NCBI RefSeq assembly: GCF_000521505.1
Contig: NZ_CP003915.1
Coordinates: forward strand, 4,588,001 to 4,652,000
Direction: 5' to 3'
Origin: Advenella mimigardefordensis DPN7
GTDB lineage: Bacteria > Pseudomonadota > Gammaproteobacteria > Burkholderiales > Burkholderiaceae_B
Length of the DNA: 64,000 bases
The position numbers and the translations under genes are program-made. Under the pieces are notes generated by a model that saw nothing but the letters and a program-made list of their open reading frames with translations, ran no database searches and was not told the origin of the DNA. Shown one piece after another: positions 9,778-19,104 of this stretch (position 1 is the first letter of the stretch; every line of letters begins with the position of its first letter).

Positions 9778-10725
9778 CTATTGAACCTGCTGCCACAGGA
9801 AATCATCGTTAATACCCTGGCCGATCACATCCAGTTTCTCCATGTACCTGGTCAGCCAGTCATGCAGGCCGGCCTTGAATATTTCATCGATCGTGGTATA
9901 GCGCAGGTCTGCATCCAGCCGTCCTGCCAGGCGCAGCGTTTCATCGGATTTGGCATTACGCACTTTTTGCAAGTGGGCCAGCAACTCGCGCGAGGAGTGA
10001 GCCAGTGAATGCGGCATATCCGGATGCAGCACAATCAGCTCAATCACCCGTTTGGGATCAACCGTTTCACGGAACACCTGGCGATAGATTTCCAGGCCGG
10101 AGAGCGAACGCAGCACTGCCGTCCAGTGATACAACTGTGTCACCAGCTTGCGCTTGTCATCGGCCGCATTTTCGAGGTAGAAGCGGATTTCCAGCATACG
10201 TGCCGTATTGTCGGCACGTTCCAGATAGGTCCCCATGCGCATGAAGTTGTAGGTTTCATTACGCAGCATGGTGCCTTCCTGCGCCCCGAGCGTCTGCAGC
10301 GAACGGGTTTTGATCCATTCGAAAAACCGCGTCGGATTGCTGGCCAGTACCGGCGTCTTGAGCAGGCGGTTCATCTCCAGCCAGGTGAAGTTGATGGTTT
10401 CCCAGACTTCGGAGGTCACAGTGCCGCGTATCGCCCGCACATTTTCCCGCGCCAGCCGGATGCACGAGACGATGGAAGAAGCGTAGTTCTTGCTGTTGAC
10501 CACAAAATCAATCACCCGATCTGCACTGATCTCGCCACATTCGGTCTCATACTGCTGCAGCGCTTCGAGGGTGGCCAGCACACTGCGCCAGCTATAATCC
10601 GAATGATCTTCGTCATTGGTCATGAGGGTCGTCTGGTAACAGACCTCCAGCAGACGCACGGTATTTTCTGCCCGCTCCAGGTAGCGGGACATCCAGTAAA
10701 TATGATCGGCGGTACGACTTAACAT
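9778..10725 (-). CDS. Alpha-E domain protein (DUF403)
   Basis: All-helical protein of 315 residues beginning MLSRTADHIYWMSRYLERAENTVR, the defining alpha-E start, with a second matching repeat-like segment (ETYNFMRMGTYLERADNTARML). It lacks a signal peptide. The role is unknown; the family is nearly always encoded beside circularly permuted ATP-grasp enzymes. It lies 102 bp downstream of one such gene and upstream of the ATP-grasp/alpha-E fusion. Confidence 0.92.
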   Translation of the reverse strand: MLSRTADHIYWMSRYLERAENTVRLLEVCYQTTLMTNDEDHSDYSWRSVLATLEALQQYETECGEISADRVIDFVVNSKNYASSIVSCIRLARENVRAIRGTVTSEVWETINFTWLEMNRLLKTPVLASNPTRFFEWIKTRSLQTLGAQEGTMLRNETYNFMRMGTYLERADNTARMLEIRFYLENAADDKRKLVTQLYHWTAVLRSLSGLEIYRQVFRETVDPKRVIELIVLHPDMPHSLAHSSRELLAHLQKVRNAKSDETLRLAGRLDADLRYTTIDEIFKAGLHDWLTRYMEKLDVIGQGINDDFLWQQVQ

Positions 10726-10827
10726 GATTCTTCCTTATTTTCATTCGACAATATTGCAGTCTGCTGTCGGCGCGATGGCGCGCTCATTCAGGCTTGCATT
10801 GGCCCGCACTGCTTGGGCGGCGGGTTT

Positions 10828-12261
10828 CTAACCGCGCCGGTTGATAACCCAGGTATCTTTGGTGCCGCCTCCCTGCGAGGAATTGACCACCAGCGACCCC
10901 TCTTTCAGGGCCACACGGGTCAGTCCACCCGCAGCCATCCGGATCGTCTTGCCCGATAGTACGAACGGCCGCAGGTCCACATGACGCGGAGCAATACCGG
11001 CTTCCACGAACGTTTGGCAGGTGGACAGCGCCAGGGTGGGCTGGGCGATATACTTGGCCGGGTCCTTTTTGATCAATTGCTCGAACATGACCAGTTCGTC
11101 GCGTGTCGCCGCCGGCCCCACCAGCATGCCGTAGCCGCCGGCGCCATGGGTTTCCTTGACCACCAGTTCCTTCAAATGGGCCAGCACATAGGCCCTGTCC
11201 TCGTCGTTGCGGCACATGTAGGTAGGCACGTTATTGAGCAGCGGCTTTTCGCCCAGGTAAAAGCGGATCATGTCTGCCACATACGGGTAGACCGATTTAT
11301 CATCGGCGATACCGGTGCCGATGGCATTGCACAGCGTCAGATTGCCCGCCTTGTAGGCGCGCATCAGGCCCGCCACGCCCAGCACCGAATCCTTGCGAAA
11401 CACTTCGGGATCAAGGAAATCATCATCCAGGCGGCGATACATCACATCGACACGCTGCGGCCCCTGCGTGGTTCGCATATAGACATAATCGTCCTTGACG
11501 AACAGGTCTTTGCCTTCAACCAGCTCCACGCCCATTTGCTGCGCCAGAAAGGTGTGTTCGAAGTACGCGGAGTTGTACATGCCGGGGGTGAGCACCACAA
11601 TCGTCGGCTTGTCGATACCGTCGGGGGCCGATTCGATCAGGGTTTCAAGCAATAGATCGGGATAATGCGCAATGGGCGTTACCTTGATTTTGCTGAACAG
11701 ATCCGGGAACAGCCGCATCATCATCTTGCGGTTCTCCAGCATATAACTCACGCCTGAGGGCACGCGCAGATTGTCTTCCAGCACGTACAACTCCCCTTTG
11801 CCGGCACGCACAATATCAATGCCTGCAATATGTGCATAGGTGCGATGCGGCACATCCAGACCGACCATTTCCGGGCGATATTGCGCATTATTGATGATCA
11901 GCTCCGCGGGGATAAGCCCGGCGCGAATGATATCTTTGTCATGGTAGACATCATGCAGGAACATATTCAGTGCCCTGACGCGCTGCTCGACACCACGCTG
12001 CAGGGCATTCCATTCCCTTAGCGGAAATACCCGGGGAATAATGTCAAACGGAATGGTTCTCTCGGTGCCATCGCCATCGCCCGACACGGAAAACGTGATG
12101 CCCACCTGCTGAAACAGCGCCTCGGCTTCTTCGCGCTTGTTCTGCAGCAGATCGGCTTCCTGTCGATCCAGCCATTTTAGGTATTCTTCGTAATGCTTGC
12201 GGGGGACGGGTTTCTTCTTCGCCTCTTCCAGCCATATCTCGTTATAAAACTTGGGAGCCAT
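10828..12261 (-). CDS. Circularly permuted type 2 ATP-grasp protein (DUF404/DUF407)
   Basis: Predicted ATP-dependent carboxylate-amine ligase of 477 residues, the first gene of the four-gene cluster. Typical family segments are FLHDVYHDKDIIRAGLIP, YVLEDNLRVPSGVSYMLENR, VLTPGMYNSAYFEHTFLAQQ and TLCNAIGTGIADDK, and the C-terminus carries ATP-grasp-like KETHGAGGYGML. The start at 12261 (MAPKFYNEIWLEEAKKKP) agrees with family length. Amidoligases of this type are predicted to build small peptides or peptide tags, but no substrate has been established to my knowledge. Confidence 0.92.
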   Translation of the reverse strand: MAPKFYNEIWLEEAKKKPVPRKHYEEYLKWLDRQEADLLQNKREEAEALFQQVGITFSVSGDGDGTERTIPFDIIPRVFPLREWNALQRGVEQRVRALNMFLHDVYHDKDIIRAGLIPAELIINNAQYRPEMVGLDVPHRTYAHIAGIDIVRAGKGELYVLEDNLRVPSGVSYMLENRKMMMRLFPDLFSKIKVTPIAHYPDLLLETLIESAPDGIDKPTIVVLTPGMYNSAYFEHTFLAQQMGVELVEGKDLFVKDDYVYMRTTQGPQRVDVMYRRLDDDFLDPEVFRKDSVLGVAGLMRAYKAGNLTLCNAIGTGIADDKSVYPYVADMIRFYLGEKPLLNNVPTYMCRNDEDRAYVLAHLKELVVKETHGAGGYGMLVGPAATRDELVMFEQLIKKDPAKYIAQPTLALSTCQTFVEAGIAPRHVDLRPFVLSGKTIRMAAGGLTRVALKEGSLVVNSSQGGGTKDTWVINRRG

Positions 12262-12841
12262 AAACCTGTTTCCTTTGTTAACTGATTATGAAGATTGCCA
12301 AGCAAAAGTGATGCCACTTTCGGCCTGCAGCAGGGCCATGGCCCTTCGGTCATGCCGAACAGGGAAAGTACGAATGGGACGTCACCTCCGTTAGTGTTAA
12401 ATTTCCTTTAAGAAATTTTTTGACTTTAAGAAAGGATGGCAGTACGCTACACACTTGCATGACCATTGAATGCGCATTGCCTGCAGTACGTATCCGGCCA
12501 GTATCAGCATCACGCCGGCATCGCTGCCGGCAATTCAAATGTCATCATGCCTGTCGTCACAGCGCCCTTCATCGCAGCATCTTCTGTACCGGCGCCTTCC
12601 CGCCAAAGGGCAGGTGAGCGTCGGGCAAGACAGGGGCGAGAGCGCTGGCCGGTGTTCGGGTTAAAGATTTCAGTCGTAATTATTTTTGTTGTGTTAACAA
12701 TAGCATATAAGATGGTATCGCCTGCAGCCAGCACGGTATGAACGTTGTTGGCAATTATTAACAGTTCAGGTACTGCCGCCTGTGTGCGCATTACTCGCGT
12801 CAAACTATTGCCGGTTCTGCCGGCCAACAAGGAAACCGAAA
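12262..12841. promoter_or_regulatory. Divergent intergenic region, ATP-grasp operon / aldehyde dehydrogenase
   Basis: No convincing gene lies here; open frames on both strands lack ribosome sites and family motifs. It must hold the promoters of both divergent transcription units. A perfect 14-bp palindrome AGGGCCATGGCCCT lies at 12332-12345. A plausible plus-strand promoter is TTTTTG (12683-12688), 17 bp, TATAAG (12706-12711), about 130 bp before the dehydrogenase start; the -35 is weak. Confidence 0.35.
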
Positions 12842-14347
12842 ATGGATTCAGTCAAGCAACTCTTCAGCGCGCTGGGCATTGCCCAGGAATCGGTCACCGG
12901 CGGTTCACTGCCGGTTCACTCGCCGATTGACGGGGCACGTATTGCCGACGTCAGGGAACACACAGCACAAGAAACAAACCAGGCGATTGAACAGGCGGTT
13001 GCAGCCCAGAAAGCCTGGCGCTCTGTGCCGGCGCCTCGTCGCGGTGAACTGATCCGGCTGCTGGGTGAAGAACTGCGCGAACACAAGGCGGCGCTGGGTC
13101 GTCTGGTGTCGGTCGAAGCCGGCAAGATCACCGCCGAAGGTGAAGGCGAAGTGCAGGAAATGATCGACATTTGTGATTTCGCCGTCGGCCTCTCGCGCCA
13201 GCTGTATGGCCTCACCATCGCTTCAGAACGCCCCGGCCATCGCATGATGGAAACCTGGCATCCGGTAGGCGTGGTCGGCGTAATCACCGCCTTCAATTTT
13301 CCGGTGGCCGTATGGTCATGGAATACGGCGCTGGCGCTGGTGTGCGGCAATGCAGTGATCTGGAAACCCTCAGAGAAAACGCCCCTTACTGCACTGGCAA
13401 CGCAGGCGCTGTTTGAACGCGCGCTCAAGCGCTTTGGCGATGCGCCGGCACATCTGGCACAGGTCGTCATTGGCGGGCGCGAGGTGGGCGAAGCACTGGT
13501 AGACAGCCCCAGGGTCGCGCTGGTATCGGCCACCGGCTCCACCCGTATGGGTCGCGAGGTCGGACCGCGCGTGGCGGCTCGCTTCGGCCGCAGCCTGCTG
13601 GAGCTGGGCGGCAACAACGCCATTATCGTGAGCCAGTCGGCCGACCTGGATCTGGCCGTGCGCGGCATTCTGTTTGGCGCTATCGGCACTTGCGGCCAGC
13701 GCTGCACGTCCACCCGCCGCATTATTGCGCATCGCGACGTGGTGCAGGAACTCACTGCCCGCCTGAAGAAGGCCTACGCTTCTGCCACCATCGGCAGCCC
13801 GCTGGAAGCCGGCACACTGGTCGGCCCGCTCATCGACCAGGCCGCCTTTGATGCCATGCAGAAGGCGCTGGCTCAGGCAGCAGAACAGGGCGGCACCGTT
13901 ACTGGTGGCGAACGTGCGCTGCAGGAGCGCTTCCCCAATGCGTTCTATGTTCGGCCAGCCATTGTGGAAATGCCCGGACAAACCGACGTGGTACGTCACG
14001 AAACCTTTGCACCCATTCTGTACATCATGAGCTACGACACGTTCGACGCCGCCATCGAGATGCAGAATGACGTGCCACAGGGCCTGTCTTCTGCCGTGTT
14101 CACCACAGACCTGCGTGAAGCCGAGCAGTTCATGTCGGCCTCGGGTTCCGATTGCGGTATTGCAAATGTGAACATCGGTACTTCGGGCGCAGAAATCGGT
14201 GGTGCTTTTGGTGGTGAAAAGGAAACCGGCGGCGGTCGTGAATCAGGCTCCGACGCATGGAAAGCCTATATGCGGCGTGCCACCAACACTGTCAATTACT
14301 CACGCGAATTGCCACTGGCTCAGGGCATCCGCTTCGGAGAAGACTAA
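12842..14347 (+). CDS. ALDH7 (antiquitin)-type aldehyde dehydrogenase
   Basis: NAD(P)-dependent aldehyde dehydrogenase of 501 residues. The start at 12842 (MDSVKQLFSALG) has GGA upstream and matches the family N-terminus; an upstream in-frame ATG would add 20 unlikely residues. Motifs: AFNFPVAVWSWNTALAL, general base Glu254 in LLELGGNNA, nucleophile Cys288 in GQRCTSTRR, and the C-terminal GGAFGGEKETGGGRESGSDAW, which is diagnostic of the ALDH7 branch. Members oxidise alpha-aminoadipate semialdehyde in lysine catabolism, so that is the likely role. The gene stands alone. Confidence 0.9.
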   Translation: MDSVKQLFSALGIAQESVTGGSLPVHSPIDGARIADVREHTAQETNQAIEQAVAAQKAWRSVPAPRRGELIRLLGEELREHKAALGRLVSVEAGKITAEGEGEVQEMIDICDFAVGLSRQLYGLTIASERPGHRMMETWHPVGVVGVITAFNFPVAVWSWNTALALVCGNAVIWKPSEKTPLTALATQALFERALKRFGDAPAHLAQVVIGGREVGEALVDSPRVALVSATGSTRMGREVGPRVAARFGRSLLELGGNNAIIVSQSADLDLAVRGILFGAIGTCGQRCTSTRRIIAHRDVVQELTARLKKAYASATIGSPLEAGTLVGPLIDQAAFDAMQKALAQAAEQGGTVTGGERALQERFPNAFYVRPAIVEMPGQTDVVRHETFAPILYIMSYDTFDAAIEMQNDVPQGLSSAVFTTDLREAEQFMSASGSDCGIANVNIGTSGAEIGGAFGGEKETGGGRESGSDAWKAYMRRATNTVNYSRELPLAQGIRFGED

Positions 14348-14358
14348 GCGCCATAGGT

Positions 14359-14381
14359 GAAGGCCCGTGCTACGGGCCTTC
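14359..14381. terminator. Hairpin between convergent aldehyde dehydrogenase and rmuC genes
   Basis: A perfect 10-bp stem (GAAGGCCCGT / ACGGGCCTTC) with a 3-base loop sits in the 56-bp gap between two convergent genes. Neither side has a T tract, so termination may need Rho or rely on the stem alone. Confidence 0.6.
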
Positions 14382-14403
14382 CGGGACGGCTGTCTGTAGC
14401 GGT

Positions 14404-16134
14404 TTAAGAAGACTGACCGTCCCTCTGATCCTTCTGATCCCTATCGTCCTGCCTGGCCTGCTCTGCCTGATCGCGAACCATCGGATTGGACATGCCCGCG
14501 CTTACCGCTGCGGCAGACTTGTGGGCGCTATTGACGCCATCGGCGCACGTGCCGTAATCGCCGTCTCCCGCGAACTCATCGTGCATGGTTGCGGAATGCG
14601 AATCCTGGTCAGGATCGCTTTCGGTAGCGGACGCCTTCTCCACCAACCCGGACAGGCGATGCACATCCACTTCTGCATTCACCGGCTGCAATGCCGGCAT
14701 GCTCTTGGCTGCCTTGGCAGACAAACTCTGAAAACGGTCCACCTTGCCGGTCAGCCCCTGATTGCCGGCAAAACTGCGCACCACGGCGTTGTAATGCGTA
14801 CTGAGCGTGCCAATCGTGCCGCCCAGTTTACTCAGATGCTCGGCCACCCGCGCCACCTGGTTGTACACATCGCTGGCGCGTTCGCCAATTGCCTGTGCCT
14901 GCTCGTTGCTGTCAGCCATCATCCACAAATACGACACGGTGCGCAGGATCGGCATCAATGTGGTATGCGAAACCAGGATAACGCCGCGCTCATAGCCATA
15001 CTGAAAAATATTCTGGGTGTGGCGCAGGGCTTCGATATACGCGCCCTCTATCGGCATGAACATCAGCACGAACCCGGGGCTGTTCATCCCGGCCAGCGCG
15101 GTGTAGTCCTTGGCCGCAAGCTGGTCAATATGCGTGCGTACCGCCCGCAGGTGTGCGTCCAGAAACGCTTGTCGTGCCGCCTCTTCCGTGGCATTCACCG
15201 CCTGCTCGTAAGACACCAGGGACACCTTGCTGTCGAGCACGATTTTCTTGCCATCCGGCAGAAAAACAATGAAATCCGGGTAGTTGGCACGGCCGTCTTC
15301 ACTGCGAAACAGCACCTGCGTATCAAAATGGGCGCCCTTATGCAGCCCGGCCGCTTCCAGCGCGCTTTCCAGCTGCATTTCGCCCCAGTTGCCCAGCGCC
15401 TTTTTGTCGCCCTTGAGGGCACGCGCCAGCGCTTGCGCATCGTGGGTCATTTTCATACCCATGTCCATCAACTGGCCGATCTGTGAACGCAGCATGCTGT
15501 GTCCCTGCAGCGATTGATCGTGTACCTCGTTAACACGCGTCTGGAACCGGTCAATCTGTTCACGCAGCGGCTGCAGCAATCCTTCAATGGACTGGCGGCT
15601 ATTGCGCGAGAAGGTCTGTTCCTTTTCCTCGAAAATGCGGGTGGCCAGATTGCGGAACTCGGTGCCCAGTTGCTCCCGGGATGCCTCAAACTGAGTCCGC
15701 ATGGCCTCCAGGCTCTGCGCTTTGTAGGCATAGTCAGCCTGCAGGGAGATATGCTGTTTTTCCAGGGTATTGCGGGCCGCTTCCAGTTCCCGCAACTGCG
15801 TTTCCAATTGCTGGATCCTATCGCTGTGCAGTTCATTCTGCTGCCGGGCATGACTCACATCGCTGCGCGCAGCCGCCAGCTGGCCGGCGATGTCATCCTT
15901 TTGCGCGTCCAGCTCCCGATATTGCAATTGCAATTGCTCATAGCGCTGCTGTTCCTGCTCCTGCAACCGGTCGCGATCCGCCAGCAAATCCTCAAGACCA
16001 GCTGCCCGGGCCCGCGCCGTGGCGAGCCGATAGTTCATGAATAGCGCGCATAAAAGCACGCCCACCAGGGCACCGGCAACAACCAGCACCCATAGCAGGG
16101 GCAAAGCCTGCAGGGCGGCGACCACCTCATTCAT
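14404..16134 (-). CDS. rmuC: DNA recombination protein RmuC
   Basis: 576-residue protein with one N-terminal membrane anchor (LPLLWVLVVAGALVGVLLCAL, residues about 13-33), a long coiled coil (about 40-190, rich in Q/E/R/L), then the RmuC nuclease-like core with ALARALKGDKKALGNWGE, YPDFIVFLPDGKKIVLDSK and MFMPIEGAYIEAL. The D/N-x-S-K core motif is part of the PD-(D/E)XK-like site. RmuC limits inversions and rearrangements at short inverted repeats. The C-terminal tail after about residue 480 is charged and low in complexity (DDRDQKDQRD). It is transcribed convergently with the dehydrogenase gene. Confidence 0.95.
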   Translation of the reverse strand: MNEVVAALQALPLLWVLVVAGALVGVLLCALFMNYRLATARARAAGLEDLLADRDRLQEQEQQRYEQLQLQYRELDAQKDDIAGQLAAARSDVSHARQQNELHSDRIQQLETQLRELEAARNTLEKQHISLQADYAYKAQSLEAMRTQFEASREQLGTEFRNLATRIFEEKEQTFSRNSRQSIEGLLQPLREQIDRFQTRVNEVHDQSLQGHSMLRSQIGQLMDMGMKMTHDAQALARALKGDKKALGNWGEMQLESALEAAGLHKGAHFDTQVLFRSEDGRANYPDFIVFLPDGKKIVLDSKVSLVSYEQAVNATEEAARQAFLDAHLRAVRTHIDQLAAKDYTALAGMNSPGFVLMFMPIEGAYIEALRHTQNIFQYGYERGVILVSHTTLMPILRTVSYLWMMADSNEQAQAIGERASDVYNQVARVAEHLSKLGGTIGTLSTHYNAVVRSFAGNQGLTGKVDRFQSLSAKAAKSMPALQPVNAEVDVHRLSGLVEKASATESDPDQDSHSATMHDEFAGDGDYGTCADGVNSAHKSAAAVSAGMSNPMVRDQAEQARQDDRDQKDQRDGQSS

Positions 16135-16530
16135 GCGTGCACCCCGCCGGCGACAGATAGCCGCAGCAGCCCGTGACAGCAGGCGGAGACCACCTGTTCA
16201 CTATTTAAATCAACAGCCACAGACATAGCGGACGAACACATAACGGACATAACGGCAGAACCCAGGAAAGCATGCCCCACTATCAGGGCATGCCATGCAT
16301 TCTAGCGCAAACGCACAACCGACGCACCGGGTCAAAGTACGGTGCCATGGCGTGGGTGTGTCAGTGCAGATGCAGTGCCACTTCTGGCGAGACATCCCGT
16401 TCAAGGAGCGTTGTGCGTAACAGGAATGGATTCGGACAAGGATCGTGCATTGTCAGCTGGCGCAAACAGCCCGCGGGACGGACACTAACCTTGTTCCTTG
16501 CTCCTGTGTTCCTTGCTCCACTCTGACTTG
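16135..16530. repeat. Gene-free spacer with short tandem duplications
   Basis: No gene is supported in these 396 bp between the rmuC start and the GMC oxidoreductase stop. It contains ACATAACGG twice in tandem at 16238-16255 (with a related ACATAGCGG at 16223-16231), and TGTTCCTTGCTCC twice at 16492-16504 and 16507-16519. The rmuC promoter must lie near 16135-16250 but is not obvious. Confidence 0.6.
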
Positions 16531-18099
16531 CTACAGTTGCCGGCGCTGCATCTGATCGGCGATGTATTCGGCCTGGCGAATCGCCAGCGAGACAATCGTC
16601 AATGTGGGGTTCTCGGTTGCGCCGGAGGTGAACTGGCTGCCGTCGGAAATAAACAGATTGGCAATATCGTGTGTCTGTCCATGTTTATTGCAAACGCCAT
16701 CTTCGGGACGTGCACTCATCCGACAGGTGCCCAGGTTGTGGGTTGAAGGATAGGGCGGCGTGCGAAACGCCTTGCGGGCGCCTGCTGCCTCATACATGGC
16801 AATCCCCTGTTTGAACGCATGTTCACGCATCGCCTCATCGTTCGGATGATCATCAAAATGCACATTCGGTACCGGCAGACCATGCTGGTCCTTCTCGTCG
16901 TGATTCAGAGTAATGCGGTTGGTCTCACGCGGCATGTCTTCGCCCACAATCCACAGTCCGGCCGTGCGCGTATAGGCATCCATATACGAAGCAAAGTCAC
17001 TGCCCCAGCTGCCGGGGTCGAAAAATGCAGCGTAAAAGGGCAGGCCCAGCGCGATGGTTTCCATTTCATACCCACCCACAAAACCACGCTTGTCATTGTG
17101 TCCGGCTTCATCCTGCACGATACCGGCCATAGTAGTGCCGCGGTAAAAGTGGACAGGCTCATCAAACACCGCAAAGACCGACCCGGTGGTGTGGCGCAGG
17201 TAGTTGCGTCCGACCTGGCCGGAACTATTGGCCAGCCCGTCGGGAAAGGAGGAAGATGCAGACATCAGCAACAAACGTGGCGTTTCAATGGAATTGCCGG
17301 CGACACAAACGACGCGGGCAAGCTGCCGCTGTTCCCTGCCATCCTTGTCAAAATACACAACGCCGGTCACCTTACCCTGGGCATCGTGTTCAATGCGCGC
17401 CACATGGCATTCGGTACGCAGCTCCAATTTGCCCGTTTTTTCTGCTTTGGGAATTTCAGTATAAAGGGTTGACCACTTGGCACCCATCTTACAGCCCTGA
17501 AAACAGAAGCCCTGCTGCACACAGGCGCCGCGTCCGTCACGGGCCCGGCTGTTGATGGCCATATGCCCGGTGCTGACCTCTTTATAGCCCAGGCGGGTCG
17601 CACCGTTGTACATGATCTTGAAATTATTGTTGCCGGGCAGGCCGGGAATGCCATTGGTACGGGTCACACCCATCTTGTCTTCAGCCCGCGCGTAATAGGG
17701 TTCCAGGTCCTGCAGCGTGATGGGCCAGTCCAGCAGATTGGCATCCTTGAGTTGCCCGTAATGGGTCCGTGCCCTGAACTCATGCTCCTGAAAACGCAGG
17801 GAAGCACCAGCCCAGTGCGTAGTAGTCCCCCCCACGGTCTTACAGATCCACGCCGGCAGGTTGGGAAAGTCCCTGGCAATGCGCCAGGTACCGGAGGTGG
17901 TGCGCTTGTCCAGCCACGCGAGCTGATTGAACGATTTCCATTCATCCTGAATAAACGTTTCCGTACTTTGCCGCGCGCCCGCTTCCAGCAACACCACGCT
18001 GACGCCCTTTTGGCATAACTCGTTGGCCAGCGTACCGCCACCGGCACCCGAGCCGATAATGACGACCACGCTGTCGTCCTTGTGATCAAATGTTGTCAT
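16531..18099 (-). CDS. GMC family oxidoreductase (gluconate 2-dehydrogenase large-subunit-like)
   Basis: FAD enzyme of 522 residues. FAD-binding motif VVVIIGSGAGGGTLANEL is at residues 11-28, GGTTTHWAGASLRF follows the usual GMC pattern, and the C-terminus has THNLGTCRMS and SGATENPTLTIVSLAIRQAE with the catalytic His/Asn region. It starts after AGGAG. It is 62 bp downstream of a subunit 3 gene, so it is probably the catalytic subunit of a membrane-associated periplasmic sugar or alcohol dehydrogenase exported with its Tat partner. No cytochrome c subunit gene is adjacent. Confidence 0.9.
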   Translation of the reverse strand: MTTFDHKDDSVVVIIGSGAGGGTLANELCQKGVSVVLLEAGARQSTETFIQDEWKSFNQLAWLDKRTTSGTWRIARDFPNLPAWICKTVGGTTTHWAGASLRFQEHEFRARTHYGQLKDANLLDWPITLQDLEPYYARAEDKMGVTRTNGIPGLPGNNNFKIMYNGATRLGYKEVSTGHMAINSRARDGRGACVQQGFCFQGCKMGAKWSTLYTEIPKAEKTGKLELRTECHVARIEHDAQGKVTGVVYFDKDGREQRQLARVVCVAGNSIETPRLLLMSASSSFPDGLANSSGQVGRNYLRHTTGSVFAVFDEPVHFYRGTTMAGIVQDEAGHNDKRGFVGGYEMETIALGLPFYAAFFDPGSWGSDFASYMDAYTRTAGLWIVGEDMPRETNRITLNHDEKDQHGLPVPNVHFDDHPNDEAMREHAFKQGIAMYEAAGARKAFRTPPYPSTHNLGTCRMSARPEDGVCNKHGQTHDIANLFISDGSQFTSGATENPTLTIVSLAIRQAEYIADQMQRRQL

Positions 18100-18161
18100 A
18101 ATATTTATCTCCTAATCCTGCCTGTCTTTTCCCTGTCTTGTTCTGCGTGCGCCAGACCCGT

Positions 18162-18743
18162 TTACGATTTCATGGATGGGCTGGCGCTTTGCGGCGGATC
18201 GGGCAACCACTTCAAATCATCAAAGCCACGGGCAAGATAGCCGCCTTTGCTCCAGACTTCGCCTTCATAGCCAAAGTGCTTGTAGGCCATTTCATTGTCG
18301 TAAATCGATGTAATGCATTTGCTGCGCACAGCCTGAAAGAACGGATCGGTCTGCATTTGCTGCAGCAGTGCCGTTTGCTTATCCAGCGCAAGACCGGAAA
18401 ACGCGCCGCCTGCCTGCTTATTCAATTTGGCGACGCCCTCGCCCACCAGCGTGGCCTGCGCGCTGTCGCTCATTTGTGCGTCGATGTCCTTGACCAGTAA
18501 CGCATAGACCGCATCCGGCAGATCCTTATGCGGATACAGCGCCTTCGCCATGGCCAGCAGCGTCTCGGCCTGTGTCTGATTCAGGTGTGTGGTCTCCAGC
18601 GCCCAGACCCGCGAGGGAGCGAATGTGGCCAGCGTGGAGCCGGCTGCCAGCATCCCCGTCAGGACCGCTGCACCGCTTAGAAACCGGCGACGTGACAACC
18701 CGGTCTGGGGTCTGATTTTTTGTAATGTGATTGGTGTGTCCAT
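18162..18743 (-). CDS. Gluconate 2-dehydrogenase subunit 3 family protein, Tat-exported
   Basis: 193-residue protein with a clear twin-arginine signal (LSRRRFLSGAAVLTGMLAAG, residues 16-35). The mature part matches the small gamma subunit (LLAMAKALYPHKDLPDAVYALLV; TDPFFQAVRSKCITSIYDN; FGYEGEVWSKGGYLARGFDD). A strong GGAGGA ribosome site precedes the ATG. In characterised enzymes this subunit carries the FAD subunit through Tat and stabilises it. It is the first gene of the two-gene operon. Confidence 0.9.
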   Translation of the reverse strand: MDTPITLQKIRPQTGLSRRRFLSGAAVLTGMLAAGSTLATFAPSRVWALETTHLNQTQAETLLAMAKALYPHKDLPDAVYALLVKDIDAQMSDSAQATLVGEGVAKLNKQAGGAFSGLALDKQTALLQQMQTDPFFQAVRSKCITSIYDNEMAYKHFGYEGEVWSKGGYLARGFDDLKWLPDPPQSASPSMKS

Positions 18744-19104
18744 ATATCCTCCTTCAGCGAGCCATTACGCTTTGTCTGCGACGAAACAGGCTGAACGCCC
18801 GATTCTTTTCTATCGTATGGACATTATGTGCTTTGCTCAAATGCGCAGGTAACAACCATGTACTACATGCGTAGAGGAAAACCCGAGTATGCCTGCAGGC
18901 GCATAAGGCGGCTTAACGGGTTGTTAAAAGCGCTTTGTGGATTGATATGGATGAACCGATGCAGACGCAGGGGTTGCGTCGCAGCTGCTACAACCAGCAG
19001 CGTTCACCGGTCGCAGGACTGGGTAGAATGAAAAGTGAGCAGCGGGCACTCTTGGCATGCGGGAGGAACCGACACATGCCATCGGCAAAAACAGCCGACG
19101 GCTA
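18744..19104. other. Gene-free spacer upstream of the gluconate dehydrogenase operon
   Basis: 361 bp without a supported gene. It holds the operon's minus-strand promoter near 18760-18850 (AT-rich around TTTTCTATCGTATGGACATTA) and the 3' region of the ribbon-helix-helix gene. I see no repeat or clear terminator. Confidence 0.4.

Noticed and set aside
12510..12830. 106-codon minus-strand frame in the divergent spacer
   Set aside because: No ribosome site or recognisable family, and it would overlap the predicted dehydrogenase promoter.
13370..13999. 209-codon minus-strand frame inside the aldehyde dehydrogenase gene
   Set aside because: It lies entirely inside a well-supported gene and shows no family motif.
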